64,000 bases of DNA. Origin: Cotesia glomerata. Taxonomy: Eukaryota > Arthropoda > Insecta > Hymenoptera > Braconidae. Position 1 is the stretch's first letter. Each line of letters starts with the position of its first letter. Below the pieces are notes generated by a model. It saw only the letters and a list, made by a program, of their open reading frames with translations, did no database searches and was not told where the DNA came from. This document shows positions 42,835-55,300 of this stretch, one piece after another. The stretch lies in contig NC_058163.1 in the NCBI RefSeq assembly GCF_020080835.1, positions 16,569,011 to 16,633,010 of the forward strand. The letters are read 5' to 3'. The position numbers and the translations under genes are program-made.

Positions 42835-42948
42835 CATTTATTCGGAAATATAATAACAATGTCTGAAAAATCGACTTATAAAAGACGATTCATAAAAAAA
42901 AGTCCTTGAAAAACGACAGAAATCTCTAGCACATATGCAAATAACTAT
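42835..42948. other. Short interval with left SINE target duplication
   Basis: No gene. The last 15 bp (42934-42948, TATGCAAATAACTAT) are the left target duplication of the SINE. Confidence 0.8.
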
Positions 42949-43261
42949 TATTTATTTTATTTTTTATTTAACCCCGCTTTTCAGACTTCTGTCTCGATGG
43001 GGGTCCGGCCGAGACCGGAGGGGGACTCCAGGCTGATCGGTACATTAAGTTTGGCAGAATAATTTTGTCGGTATTACATACTTTTTCAGCCTGGAGAGTA
43101 ATGCGGCGATGGACCGACTTTGGGGAAACTGCACGCATTTTTGCCTGTGCCCCACCGGCAACACAGGGCTTGGGGAAATCATCGATTAACCCAAGCCTGT
43201 ACAGCCCAGCGTGAGTTACGAGCACGGATGATCACTGAAAATTAAATTTCAGCTCACACCG

Positions 43262-43272
43262 GGATTCGAACC
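43262..43272 (-). promoter_or_regulatory. Pol III B box of the SINE
   Basis: GGTTCGAATCC, an exact match to the internal tRNA promoter B box. Confidence 0.9.
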
Positions 43273-43312
43273 CGCGCCTCACCAGTCCCAAGCAAGTATG
43301 ACAAGCGTTGTA

Positions 43313-43323
43313 CCACTTAGCCA
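43313..43323 (-). promoter_or_regulatory. Pol III A box of the SINE
   Basis: TGGCTAAGTGG fits the A-box consensus and lies 12 bases from the SINE 5' end. Confidence 0.85.
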
Positions 43324-43362
43324 TGGGACTGGCTTTATGCAAATAACTATACAAATAACAAA

Positions 43363-44213
43363 GGGGGCGTCCATTAATTAAGTGAGGTGTTCTAGGGGGG
43401 AGTGGATCAAGCTAAATCTTACCAAATCTCACTAAGGGGGGAGGGGGGATCTTAACAAATATCACGTAATTTTTTCTCTAGCAGAAAACAGTGTAAAATT
43501 TCGTGAAATAGTATTTCTATAATAAAATATGGCCAAATTTGACACAATAGTGTTTGTCGTATTCGTCTGAACCCTGCAGAGCAGCAAAGTAGCGCTCGAT
43601 TGTTTGATTTGATTATTGATCGATAGGTTCACTAATTTTTTAGGTAGATTTATTTAGAAATCTATCGGTGGTAGCCGGTCTCATGTCGTAATTTTAATAA
43701 AATTTTGTCATAATATGTTTAATTATCTTCAATTTAAGCTATTGTTCGTCGACTTTTAATACTTTTTTCAATTTATTTCGTAGTTAAGAAAATTCAAAAA
43801 AAATCAAGAATAAATTAATTTTTAGCTTTTATCATCAAATGACTTTTATCTGTAAAAAATCTGATTTTTTAAGTAGATGTCTTTAAATATCTATTTGTTA
43901 TAGTCAATCTCATGTCGTTATTTGCAAAAATATAATAGAAAATAAATTTTAGGACATTACGGCCTTTAAATAGGGTTTTTTTTTCAATATTCAAACAAGA
44001 AATCTACCTATCCATGTCGGGTGTAGCCGAATGGCGCTTTTTTTTTCTCAATAATCCAACACGTTTACAGCCAAAACATAAATTTTGAAGAATCTCGCGT
44101 GAGATTAGGGGAGGGGGGAGGGAGTTGGGGAAAATCTTATGAAATCTCATCAAGGGGGGAGGGGGGGGTCAAAAAATTTTCAAAAATGCTTCACGTTATT
44201 TATGGACGCCCCC
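43363..44213. mobile_element. MITE L with GGGGGCGTCC ends
   Basis: Inverted ends GGGGGCGTCCATTAATTAAG and ATAAATAACGTGAAGCAT run inward from the tips. Just inside are G-rich blocks (AAGGGGGGAGGGGGG) with CTCACTAA or CTCATCAA in both halves. It is non-coding. It is of a type common in arthropod genomes; superfamily not assigned. Element K2 is inserted inside. Confidence 0.75.
43641..44010. mobile_element. Element K2, related to K1
   Basis: Tips TAGGTAGATTT and AAATCTACCTA, with internal copies of AAATCTATCGGTGGTAGCC- and CTCATGTCGT-type words. It shares the TAGGTAGATTT tip and ATTTTGTCATAATAT-like segment with K1 but carries no exon-like DNA. Confidence 0.5.
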
Positions 44214-45339
44214 AAATAGAAAAAAAATAATTGACAGTATTGTTTTGTTTTTTCACAAAAATAAGTAGTTAAATTTTTGGGTTTATGTATTAACTGATTT
44301 TAAATTTAAGTATTTTTTATTATTTCATCTGACTATTATTTTTATAACTTATGAAAGATTAATATATATTATTATATTAAAATTGTTAACTTTTTGAATT
44401 TTTAATAAATATAAAAAAAAATGAAAATTAATTCAGCCAACATTTAAAAATTTTTAGAATTTTTTTTTTATTGAAAAAATGATTACAACAAAATAAAAAA
44501 AAAATTTCACTTGAAAAAAACTTCAAAAACTGTAAATGCAATATAAAAAAAAAATTTTTTTTTCTAATTCAATTATTAAAAAAAAAAATCAAAAAATTAA
44601 AAATGTCGGCTAATTTTAGTATCATAAAAAATACTTATTTTAATAAAATAATCATAGTTTTTTTTTTAAATAAATAAAATTAATAACTATAATATTACAC
44701 CTAACGTAAATTAAACTTTTCAAATTTGTCAGCGCATGCGCGTCTCATACTTCTTTCGCGGCTCACAAAACTTGCGCTGTTGCCACAGCTTTATTAACGT
44801 ATCCCCTCCTCGGCTAAAGTCTGGTAAATTTTTAATTACTTATTACTAAATATCTCTGAAACTGTGTGGTAATTATCAATGAATTTTTTTTTTTTAAATT
44901 GTTTAGTTGTTAGTTAACATTACTCTAGTTTTTTAAAAAGATCCTAAGAAAAGTTTGTAAGATAAAAATGTTTGTAGGTAAATTTTTCGATATCCCGTAT
45001 ACCGTAATGTATAAGAGCGTTCAAAACTCAAACTTTGAAATTAAATATCTCGGAAACTAGATGGTCGAAAATTCTCAAATTGCGCCAATCGACGCAGAAT
45101 TATATGAACATTAATCTGCCAGAATTAAAAAAAAATCCTAAGAAAACGACTTTGGCGAGGGTACTACTTTAATGTGCAGAAATTCGTAAGTAAATAAGTA
45201 TTTGAAAGAACGAAAAAAAACTGATATTCTCATGAAATTATTTCTAATTTTTATAGAAAATTAATAACTGTTTGAGTTATTTGAGGTTAAAAACTGTAAT
45301 TGAAGTGTAATTGAAGAAACGGACAAAATATATCATGCA
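44214..45339. other. AT-rich interval, no gene seen
   Basis: About 1.1 kb with long A/T runs and no supported ORF. GTCGGCTAATTTTAGTATCA near 44607 resembles GTCGGCTGATTTCAGTATCA near 36727 inside the hAT element, so some of it may be hAT-related debris. Confidence 0.5.
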
Positions 45340-46014
45340 TTAAAAAAATAAGAAATTATATCATGCGTTAAGTCTGAATTTAAGATTATGTCTAAAAAAT
45401 AAAAAAAAGTTGAAATTAATTTATTATTTAATATTTTCACGTCGTGCATTTGATTTTTAAATACTCAAAATTACAATATTATGTATCTGCATAACTTTAC
45501 CTTATATAGAAAGTGCAAAAAACAAAAAAAAAATTTTTTTTGAAATTCAAAAATTCATATTATTGAAAAAAAAAATACCCCTTTCCAAAAACTTCAGGAT
45601 CTTTTCAGATCAGTACAAGGTATCATACAAAAAAAATTGAGCCAAAATTTTAATGGCGCTCTTCATTTTTGACGATTTTCAAAAATTCAAAATTTGATAA
45701 ATTTGGCATTTTTCAAAATTTTTTTCCATATTTTTTTTTTTTTTTTTTCAATAGCCCCAAGTGTCCCCTTTCAAACAAACAAAAGACTATTCCTGTATCT
45801 ATAATATCATTTGAGATATTGCAAAAACAAAATTGAAAAACGGGAAAAATCGCGAAATTTTGAATTTGCATATCTTTTGAAAAAAATTTTTTTATTTTTT
45901 TCTTCAGCAGAACTTCGTTTTATGATAAAAGAAAACTTCTGCCCAAAATTCACCCAAATCGAAAGGGTTCGATTCCAACTATTGGTCGATTTGACATGGA
46001 ATGACCCACATACA
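45340..46014 (-). repeat. Family-C terminal repeat, copy 3 (complete, inverted)
   Basis: Inner part matches 37551-37995 inverted; outer part matches 29244-29480 inverted. It ends with TTGACATGGAATGACCCACA, the intact terminal sequence. Confidence 0.8.
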
Positions 46015-46545
46015 TATATAAACTTTTGAACTATGTGTATTTTCTGACTCAGCTCGTCGAGTTATGTCGGAATATAGCAAAATTTTTCAAAACTTCCGTC
46101 ATGAGGACCAATGCTATAGTTAGATTTCTATGAAATCTACTAAAAAGGATTCCTGTATGAAAAAATAAAAAGTTTACAGTTCAAACTGTAGTTATTAAAC
46201 AATTTTTAGCAATAAAATTTTTTAATGCATTTAATAAATCAATCAATCAATTTATTAAAAGTAATTAATTTTTCAGTTTGAATGCTTATTTTTAGTTTTA
46301 TAAAATTTGAAAGCATTACTTTAAAATCTTTTGTCATTTGGCAACTATCAATTCATGAATGAAATTTTAAGCATTGAGATTTCTTGATGATGTATTTTTT
46401 TATCTAGTAAAATTAATTGAAACTTTCTCCTATGATAAAAATTACACTGTAGGAAAATTCAAGGTTCATAAACGACCTAGGAAGTATTACAGCCCAGACG
46501 GTAATTCTTACACTTTCTGTTACAAGGACTAATCACTACTACAAC
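46015..46545. other. Interval without recognised features
   Basis: AT-rich, no ORF, no repeat seen elsewhere in the window. It could be ordinary host sequence. Confidence 0.5.
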
Positions 46546-47912
46546 AACCCAGATAGCAAAATGACGTATTAAGTTATTCCGAATGAGCTCAAATTTCTGA
46601 TTTGGACGTCAGAGTCTACGTCTAAAAGACGTCTTTAAGACCTTCTGAAGAGGTCGAATGCGCCGCTTATTGTAGACTTTAAGAACTCATCAAAACGAGC
46701 TCTTAAAGAGCTCTTTTTTCTGAACTCGCACAAATGAATGATTTTTGATCTCTATACGCTATTATAATGATAACAATAATAAGAACACAACAAAAATAAT
46801 ATTAATAATAATAATAATAAAAGTAAATTATGAAAAATAATTCAGAGTTTCATGAAGCACCGATGCTGATTTCGAATGTTTATTATTTTAGTTAGACCTA
46901 ATATTGTCGGTTTAAAGAGAGAAAGTGAAAATCGCAATTGCCGTAACTAAGATTCGAACCCGAGTCGCGCGCGTGCTAGATCGATACCTAACCCCCTACG
47001 CTGTTCAAACGATATGTCGTTACACATCTCATTATTCTTATAAGCTAAGTTTATATAGTGATGAAATGTTGCGATCATTGTCTATATTATTTATTCTATT
47101 TGATACTGTGTATCGATAGAGAAAAAGTAACTTTTACGAATATTTATATACTAAAAAATATTCAAAAGTCTACCTGTAATATTTTTTTAAATAGTCTATA
47201 TAAATTTTGTTTACTTTTCACAATATAAAATCTAATAGATAAATTAATGAATATTAAAAATTCAACTATAATTAATAAGTATATAGTTATAAGATATCGT
47301 TAAATTCGAATAAAATGTTTAAAATTGATACATGCAAACTACTCCTTAAATGTAGAAAGTTCACATAATTTTTTCAGATTAGAATCCAATTTTATTATTT
47401 TATCTAAATTAGTTTGATTACGAACCAGATTTTAACATTATTGCCTATTACTTCATAATATAATTTAAAATTTTTTAAAAATTTAATTAACCTGAATTAA
47501 GAGAAATGAGTTAACCTATGCCAAGTGTATATCTATATATCAATCTATTCAAATTGTTTTAAATCATTTAATTCAAATTATGTTTAATCATTTTCAATTT
47601 AATTTCTCAATCAGGAAAGTAATAAATGAAAAATGAATAAGATTTTGACAGCTTTATATTAAAAAGAAATTTGTGTTTTTGTTCATAATGTCTATAAGCT
47701 CATTATACGCAACTCAAAAAGAAGTCCAAAAAAGGGACTCAGTTAGATGTCAGAAAATTGACTCCAAACTTATGAGTTCATTAAGAGCTCTTAGTTCTGA
47801 CCTCGTAAAAAAGAGCTCCTTAAGACGTCACATTAGGACTTCTATAAGAAGTTTTTTAAAAGACTTCATACTGAAATCTTTCTGACTTGGATGCTGACTG
47901 GGAAACATTAAA
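46546..47912. mobile_element. Possible MITE with CCCAG-type ends
   Basis: The left end CCCAGATAGCAAAATGACG and the inverted right end CCCAGTCAGCATCCAAGTCA form imperfect TIRs. Both arms are rich in self-complementary words such as GAGCTCTTAAAGAGCTC, AGACGTCTAAAAGACGTCT and AAGAGCTC. No protein is encoded. A tRNA-like segment lies within. Confidence 0.42.
46925..47030 (-). mobile_element. tRNA-like SINE head
   Basis: The minus strand reads GCGTAGGGGGTTAGGTATCG, then GACTCGGGTTCGAATCTTAG with a B box GGTTCGAATCT (46950-46960) at tRNA-like distance. Acceptor stem and 3' CCA context are missing, so it is not a functional tRNA. Confidence 0.45.
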
Positions 47913-48442
47913 TTTAACTGTGAAAGATGTAGTTTAGAAAACATAAAATGTAAGAAGTAAATCTCAAGTTTGTCAATTATTATACTTTGAAACTATAATA
48001 TCTGAAGCATCTTAGTAAATTGTTTAAATACGAAAATAACTTCAAGGGTTTAGCTTGCGTGACTTAGCTGTTTATCCAGAATATGGAGACTGTATACTGG
48101 ATTATATAGTCTCCATGGTCTAGAGAATGTGTTTCAAAATATGAGGTCGTGTGTTCAAGTTCATCATCCGCTAGAAAAAATAAAGTTTCTCACCTTACCA
48201 ACGTCGATGCAAAAGCCATAACTAACAAGGATACGAATGTTATCTCTATTTTGACTCCTCCAAAGGAAAAAATATATATGAAAATATATGAGGAAATATG
48301 TAAAAACAACGCTCAAATACTAAACTTTTATAGGATGAGTTATGTTATAATAAGAATAAGTATAAATTCTCATTTCAAACATTCGGCGTGGTTTTATTAT
48401 TCGTTATCATTTAGCAAATAATTATTTTAAGTTAAAAAAAAA
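47913..48442. other. Interval with a degenerate tRNA-like segment
   Basis: No gene. Around 48107-48172 the plus strand has CCATGGTCTAGAGAATG and GTCGTGTGTTCAAGTTC, a weak A/B-box-like pair that could be an old SINE head. A palindrome ATGGAGACT...AGTCTCCAT lies just upstream. Confidence 0.3.
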
Positions 48443-48897
48443 ATTAGAAAAACGGTTAACCCTGAAGGCCATCCCTGCAACTTCCCGCCAATTTTATACC
48501 TAAACGCTTGAAATTGCACTTATGACGTTTTTGACTTAAACAGTTTTTTCGGTTTTTTTTCGTCAACGATAACTCACGAACGAATCAACCGATTTTGACC
48601 GGACTGTTACGATTGACGTAGTTTTTTGAAGTCAAGAGCTGATCACTTTTTGGAATCGATCGGTAAAGCCGTTTAAAAGTTATTCCAAAAAAACCACATT
48701 TGAAAAAATTTTTTTTCGTAGTTTTTTTGCGATTTCTCAAAATCTACTGGTTTGAATCGTTCCAAAAAGTATTTAAAATCTAAGTTTAGTCAAGCCCTTT
48801 CGAATGGCATCAACCGCGATCAAATCGGCCAAGCCGTTCAAAAGTTATCAATAACTTTCGAATTTTTGAAAATCTTCGATTTTCTTAGCGGGAAGTT
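48443..48897 (-). repeat. Family-A repeat, copy A2 (internally deleted, no microsatellite)
   Basis: It starts TTAGAAAAACGGTTAACCCT and AACTTCCCGC and ends TTTTCTTAGCGGGAAGTT. Both family ends are present in 455 bp, while A3 needs 907 bp. The AC tract and GAGCTC palindromes are missing. Confidence 0.8.
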
Positions 48898-50441
48898 AAA
48901 AAACAATTTTATTGACAAAAGAAAAAAATCTTGATATTATTTTATTGATAAATGAAAAATACTTGCGGTCCATTTCAGCAGATGCTATTGACGAAAATAT
49001 CAATAAAGTCAAAAGCACCAAGTACCTCATTGTGAAGTACCGAACACAATTAAGATTATTTTGTAACATAAAAATCAATCCTGATACAATTATTGTGATA
49101 TCTCGAAATTAACAACTGTGATCAATTCATCGAAGATATGTTAAAAAATGGAAAAAAAATTCTGATAATGAATTTTAAGAATAAAGTTATTTGCTAAAAC
49201 TAAATATTCGATGTTTGTACTTGAAATTATATGACGATAATTATTTTATTATACAATCCACCAATAAGATATAAATACATACTGCATTTCAATTGATTTT
49301 TATTGGTTAACAGTTTAAAATTAAACGAAAAATACTCCCAAAAATGTTTAGGATGAATATTGAATTAAGCTCGTGGATAAATACCACAATAGATTTGTAA
49401 TCACAATAAGTTTGTAATCTCCACGTATCCAACTAAATATTAATTCAAATATTTAGCAATCCCCGGCTTGATTTTCAGGGTCTTAAACGGAGATCGCGTC
49501 GAAATGACAAAAACATAAATAAAACACTTTACTTCTAATTAAGAAATCAAAGAAAAGAAACCTCTTTATTGGCCTGATCAGCAGTTAACAATAAACAATA
49601 TACACAAAACAATAGTACACTCTTTCCACACATATACGACGGTATTCACGATTAAAATTCGAAATTCGCAGTTTGCATGTCACGAGCTAGTTCCCCAATA
49701 CCCTCCAGGGTGGCAGTTGCCACCCTGGGGGCTCTACGATGTCCCAGAGGATGAGCGGATGATTTCACACTGGTCCCCACCTACTCGATTATAATCACTT
49801 ACCGTACCTCGGCTGAAGGCCTTGGCACGGAGAGTCGTGCTTTCGTCGAGTAGATACACAGTACTTATCTGGGTTTTAGTCGGACTCCAGGTAGAGTGTA
49901 GTCTTTCCAAATTACTGGTGGAATGGTCTTCCTCCGAATAATTCCCCGAGAAATAATTGATTAAACTTATTTTCCGGACCGAACTTAACATATTTTTGAA
50001 CCCGAATACAACAGAGAAATTTTCCCCACCGTCGCTCATTATCGAGGCCCGCGCAAGCTCAACAATCATCGAAAATTTCTAAGTTTTTATTTTCCTTAAA
50101 TAATTTAGTTAAGTCGCTCGTAATTATTTTAAATTTCAATCGGCATTCTTTCATTACCTAATCCATTTCGTCGGCCAGTTTCTAAGTATCGATTCTTGAA
50201 AATAATTTCTTACAAAATTATTTTCCTTTCCTCACTAAATCGGCTCAAGACTTAGAAAAATTTTCCGCTCTTATAAATTCTTTCACTGATAATTCTTCAA
50301 ACTGATAATTTCATCAAACTTACAGTAACGATAAAATATAATAATCAAAATAACACAATAATGAAAGTAAATAATAATCGTCGTAAATATCACAATAATT
50401 GTTTCTCGTAATTCTCAAGTAATTAAAAATAATACAAAGAA
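48898..50441. other. Unclassified stretch, possibly LTR-like
   Basis: A GC-richer block (49660-50060) is followed by AT-rich sequence to 50440. In reverse orientation this order resembles the solo LTR at 52874-54846. The only notable frame is 50069-49734 on the minus strand (111 codons, starting MIVELARASIMSDGGENF), with no motif I recognise. I found no matching terminal repeats or target duplication. Confidence 0.3.
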
Positions 50442-51090
50442 TTAGGAAAACGGTTGATCCTGAAGGCCATCTCTGCAACTTCCCGCTACTTTCATAATTA
50501 AACGCTCAAAATTGCATTTATTACGTTTTTGAGCTCCTCGAGCTCAAAAATATAATTTTCGTGTAATTTTAAGCTCTACGAGTTCCAAAGTCTGATAGAA
50601 GTTCAATAAAACACTAATTTTTTAATTTTCAAACCGCAATAACTTTTGAATAAATGAACCGATTTTTACGCGGTTGACGGCATTCGACGCAGTTTTTTAA
50701 ACTCTATAATATACTTTCAAACATAAATTGATCAGACCAGAAATTTCGGTGTAATTGGAAAAAAAGACTTTTTTCGGATTTTTTTTTCGTCAACGATAAC
50801 TCACGAACGAATCAACCGATTTTGACCGGCTTGGTGGCGATCGACGTGGTTTTTTGATGTTAAGAGCTGATTAGTTTTTGGAATTGATCGTATACATCGA
50901 GCCGTTGAAAAGTTATTAGAAAAAAACCTGATTTGAAAAAATTTTTTTTCGTAGTTTTTTCGAGATTTCTCAAAATCTACGGGTTGGAATCGATCCAACT
51001 TGTATTTAAAATCTAAGTTTAGTCGAGCCCTTTCGAATGACACCATCCGCGATCAAATCGGTTAAGCCATTCAAAAGTTATGAGAGGTTT

Positions 51091-51187
<97 letters not shown>

Positions 51188-51348
51188 CACATACATGCAG
51201 ACTTACGGACATCATCGTGAAAATAGTTAGGAAAGCTTCCTAGGACCTCGAAACGTCAAAATCTGATAAAAACTCGATTTTCGAAAAACGTGGTAAAACC
51301 AATAATTTCCCGATTTTTGAAAATCTTCGATTTTCTTAGCGGGAAGTT
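50442..51348 (-). repeat. Family-A repeat, copy A3 (complete)
   Basis: It starts TTAGGAAAACGGTTGATCCT with AACTTCCCGCT just inside, and ends CTTAGCGGGAAGTT. The middle has GAGCTC palindromes, subrepeats around AACGAATCAACCGATTTTGA, the (AC)n tract and a CGGACATCATCGTGAAAATA segment. It defines the family structure; the 12-bp inverted motif AACTTCCCGCTA/TAGCGGGAAGTT occurs near both ends. Confidence 0.82.
51095..51191. repeat. (AC)n microsatellite in copy A3
   Basis: About 97 bp of AC dinucleotides with one AAAC interruption. Confidence 0.92.
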
Positions 51349-51480
51349 AAAAATACTCCAATACACGAATTAAATCATCTTCATCACAAGTTGTTACCTA
51401 CATTACAGAAAAACAATTATTATTGAAATTTTAATTGAACCTTTAATAAAATTAACTTTTACAAAACTTTATTAAAAAAA
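51349..51480. other. Short spacer between A3 and A4
   Basis: AT-rich, no feature seen. Confidence 0.6.
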
Positions 51481-51695
51481 TTAGAAAAACGGTAGACCCT
51501 GAAGGCTATCCCTGCAACTTTCCGCTAACTTCATACCTAGATGCTTAAAATTGGACTAGTAATGTTTTTAAGCTCTTCGAGCTCAAAAATACAAATTATG
51601 TGTTATTTTGAGCTCTCCAAGCTCAAAGAGATAGCCTTTCTATGCTTTTGAGCACTCCGAGCTCAAAAGTCTGATAAAAGTTTTATAGAACAACT
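51481..51695 (-). repeat. Family-A repeat, copy A4 (left part, interrupted)
   Basis: It starts TTAGAAAAACGGTAGACCCT and runs through three GAGCTC boxes to AAAAGTTTTATAGAACAACTA, where the family sequence stops. The next family segment expected from A3 (ATTTTTTAATTTTCAAACCG) reappears at about 63396 in the same orientation. Confidence 0.78.
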
Positions 51696-52117
51696 AGCTG
51701 ACCCGGTGAACTTCGTATCACCTACAACATATTTTATTACACCTTTCGAACAGTGATTATCAATCTTTAAACTCTAATCTACTTCGATAAAAAATAAATA
51801 CTGGCTGCATGAAGTGCGGTTAGAATTTTGCCAAGTTATTAAATGAAACTTGCTTCTCATTATCGTCTGAAAATCAAGATCCCAAAAATGAACACTGAAT
51901 TTATGAAATTTTTTTTGTCCATACATACAGAAGATAGACGATTAACAATTTTAGATCTTTTGATTTCCTTAGCTGAACTTTCGGGTTTTTTAAAATTTTT
52001 ATCCTTTCGAAAACATCCCTGAACTCTAGCGAACAAAACAAAAAGAAAATTGTTGAATTCGGTCCATTCGTTTTTGAGTTTTAGCGAGACTAACGCACAG
52101 CTATTTATTTTTATATA
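51694..52117 (+). mobile_element. Short interspersed element P1 (CTAGCTGACCCGG head)
   Basis: It begins CTAGCTGACCCGGTGAACTT and ends with TAGCGAGACTAACGCACAGC and a T/A-rich tail (TATTTATTTTTATATA). Head and tail are of a non-coding repeat type seen widely in arthropods, class uncertain. No ORF. Confidence 0.6.
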
Positions 52118-52370
52118 CAGGGTGTCTCAGAAGTCGTGAGCCACAGGGTGTGGTAGAAAATTGGATTCTGAATAGAAAAGTCCTTTACCATTTTTCGATC
52201 AGACCCATAGAAAAATTACTATGAATTTATGAAAATAGACCAATGAGGAGCGCGGTATAGCGGCAGAACGGTAGGCGCGAGAGCGAGCGAGTGGAAGCGC
52301 GACGGGCAATGAGTGCGCGCTCGCTTGCACATGTGTGATATCATTGCTCAGTTATAGCGGGATGCCCGCA
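52118..52370. other. GC-richer segment with ACAGGGTGTCTCAG start
   Basis: About 250 bp starting ACAGGGTGTCTCAGAAGTCG, a form typical of transposon ends, followed by GCGCGAG- and GAGCGAGCGAG-rich DNA. No gene. Partner end not found. Confidence 0.4.
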
Positions 52371-55300
52371 TACAATAATAATGATCAATGATACTTCTGT
52401 AAATAAAAAAAAAAATTAATATTAGAAAAACCATCCCATAGACAGCCCCATAAAACAAAAAATGTGCGATTTTTTGATAATTAAAACTCGAATTTTCGGT
52501 GTCACCGAAAAATAAAAAAAAAAAAAAAAGCCGATAGTCATATTCAATGATACCCCTGTAATTAAAAAAAAAATAAAAGTTATAAAAGTACCCCATACAC
52601 TCTAAGATACAGCCCCATAAAGCCAAAAATTTGCGATTATTTAATGATGAAATTCAAATGATCATTGTGCACTTGGAATAAAAAAAAAAGCAATAAAAAA
52701 AATCAGTGACACTACTGTTGACCAAAAAAATTTTTAAAAATAAAAAACTACCCCATAGACAGAAAGATACAGTCCCATAAAGCCAAAAATTGTGCGATAT
52801 TTCAATAATTAAAACAGAAATTTTCGACGACTACTCAAAATTTCAAATAAAAAACCAGGGCTAATAGTTAACTTGTAACGGGGTGGTTAGCCCTGTCCAA
52901 TTGGTCACCCCTTTCCTCTTTGAAAAGGGCGCCACTGGGATTTTATACTCGGTGTCCCAGAAACCGGGGAGCATGAGAAGGAAAGATCGGGTCGTGAGAA
53001 GTTGAGAAAGGCTGAAAAATTAATACTGAGAAACAATTATTAACAATTTAATTATTTATTCAATGTAAGCAATTTTATTTTAACAAAATTCCTTAATAAT
53101 ATTACCCTTAAAATTAACCTATCAATTACTTAATTGTGAGGACCTCTCACCTACGCAGGCACTTGCCAAAACTTACAACTAAATATCCTCAAATTCTTTC
53201 AACTATAGATCATTACGCATCTATCTTCTTAATTTCTTAACTCTACATAGACCATTACGCATCTATCCTTAATTTCCTAATTCAATCATAGACCATTACG
53301 CATCTAGATTCATAATTTCTAAATTTAATCATAGACCATTACGCATCTAGATTCTTAATTCCTTAACCCTCGTCCAACTGACGGAATAACAAACAACATA
53401 TTTTACCCAATAAAACTTCTCAATATTTCGTATTTTCCAAAATTCCAAAATTACGCCTAACAATTTCTTAACACAAAATTCTGACCTTCGATTTTAATTC
53501 ATTAAATTCATTAATATATCTTCTTAACTAAATTCATTTCCCAAATTTTCTTAAATAAAATTTTAACCAATTTTCCTTAAATAAATTTAATCTCCAGATT
53601 AACTAAATTTACCAAATTCACCAAATTTTTTTATCGAATTTATCTAATAAATTATCCTTAAATTCAATCAATTATTTAATAATTGATTTAGCACTTTTCT
53701 AACTTAAACAATTCAATTACATTTATCCACCGGCCTAAATTTAATTTTCCAAAACTTTACAATACTATCATAATCTACTAAATTTTACGCCAACACTGGT
53801 TTACTGCAAATAAATTTTACTACATTACATAATCACTAAATTTCTGTACTAGTTCACTTACTAAATTTTCTACTAATATTTTCAATTAATAAATTCTACT
53901 GAACTCATTACAGGATTTACTAAATTTAATCTTCCTAAACAAAATTCTAAACATCAACTATTCGAATCCTAAGCGTCTCAATACAACTTTTAACTACATA
54001 CATTCTAGAATGACCTTCACTGACTTAATTACGCATTTTCATTTCTTATTCAAATTTACTTTTCTTTATATCTCGAAAATTCTTAACTAAAATTAATTTA
54101 TCATAGCCAACAGGCCTATAATAAATTACTTATAAATTCTCTACAGTAAATTCACAAATAAACTATTAATCTCATTCTTTTAAAATAAATATCCAATAAC
54201 AAAAACTAGCTAAATGACCTTGGCGCATGAATTTCTAAAGTACAAAACTTGCTAATATAAAAATGACCGCTCGAGAAATTAATTTTAATTATTTCAGCCT
54301 CTTAATTAAATTAATAATCAATTTTGGCCTAAAAAAATCGAAAATACCTGGAGACTGAATTATTGTTTTATCCAACGACGACTGATACTCCGGTCCAACT
54401 TGGCTGGCTCCGCCGCTTGGCGTCTTGTCGTCTCAAACCACTATGTTAGCTTCCGGTCAGGGCTTGTCCAATTCCAAATACCGTAATAAACTCCTCAGTA
54501 GTTGCTTTCTATCGTCGGCGTTCAAAACTGCACTCTCTTGACTTATCTAATCTCAACAAGGTCACTGATTCACAAAAGGCAAAAGGCCACTGGCTTCCAG
54601 AAGGGAAAAAGCCTCGATGTTTTTCGTGCTCGCTCTTTTATAACCCTCAGCTCAGGCTCTCGAACTTTCCTATTGTTATGCCCCGCTTCATTTTCCGGGA
54701 ACAGTAGTGGGGACTCTTGATTAGCACGCCCGGTGACAAGTCGAAACTCTTGTCAAAAATCGAAAAGTAAGGAAAAACCTTTACCTACCGTGCGTCAATT
54801 ATCGGGGTCGATAATGACCCCGGGAAGTTCGATTTTCCCTGTTACAAACTATACTCATAACAATCGAAAAAAAATTAAAAATTACAAAAACCACCCCATA
54901 GACACTAAGATACAGCCTTATAAAGCCGAGTATTTCGGGTTTATTTAATATAAAAATTAAAATTTTCTCAGTGGATTCGAAATAGGAAAAAAAATACCAA
55001 TCAAAATTATCAGTGGTACTTCTGACCATCAGACAAATTTAAAAAATTGTAAAAACACCCCATAGATACCGAAATACGACTTGATAACGCACAAAAATCG
55101 GGATTGCTCAGAAATTAAAATTCAAATTATTGGTGCCCATTGAAAATCAACAAAAGAAACCTTTTCTACTTGTCGATTAAACTCCTGTGAATCGAAAAAA
55201 ATTATTATTTAAAAAACCATCCCGCAAACTCCGAGTTATAATCCCATTAAGCTGAAAATTTCTGATTTTTTAGTAATTAAAATGCTATTTCTCGGTGTCC

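Larger units (their letters stand above)
42949..43335 (-). mobile_element. tRNA-derived SINE
   Basis: The minus strand starts GCCAGTCCCATGGCTAAGTG. It has a Pol III A box TGGCTAAGTGG (43313-43323) and B box GGTTCGAATCC (43262-43272) in tRNA-like spacing. It then has a unique body of about 250 bp and an A-rich tail (AAATAAAAAATAAAATAAAT). Perfect 15-bp duplications TATGCAAATAACTAT flank it (42934-42948, 43336-43350). It needs a LINE for mobility. The long, perfect duplication indicates a fairly young insertion. Confidence 0.92.

Noticed and set aside
42968..43225. 85-codon minus-strand ORF
   Set aside because: It falls entirely inside the tRNA-derived SINE, which is non-coding.
43255..43335. 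A tRNA gene on the minus strand
   Set aside because: A and B boxes are present but the segment lacks a proper cloverleaf, continues into a SINE body and is flanked by target duplications.
29244..46014. A single 17-kb Polinton/Maverick-type element bounded by the inverted family-C repeats
   Set aside because: No polymerase B, integrase, protease or capsid genes are present; the interval is explained by nested smaller elements and family-C fragments in mixed orientation.
49734..50069. 111-codon minus-strand ORF as a host gene
   Set aside because: No recognisable motif, no splice or start context, and the surrounding block looks LTR-like; left as unclassified.
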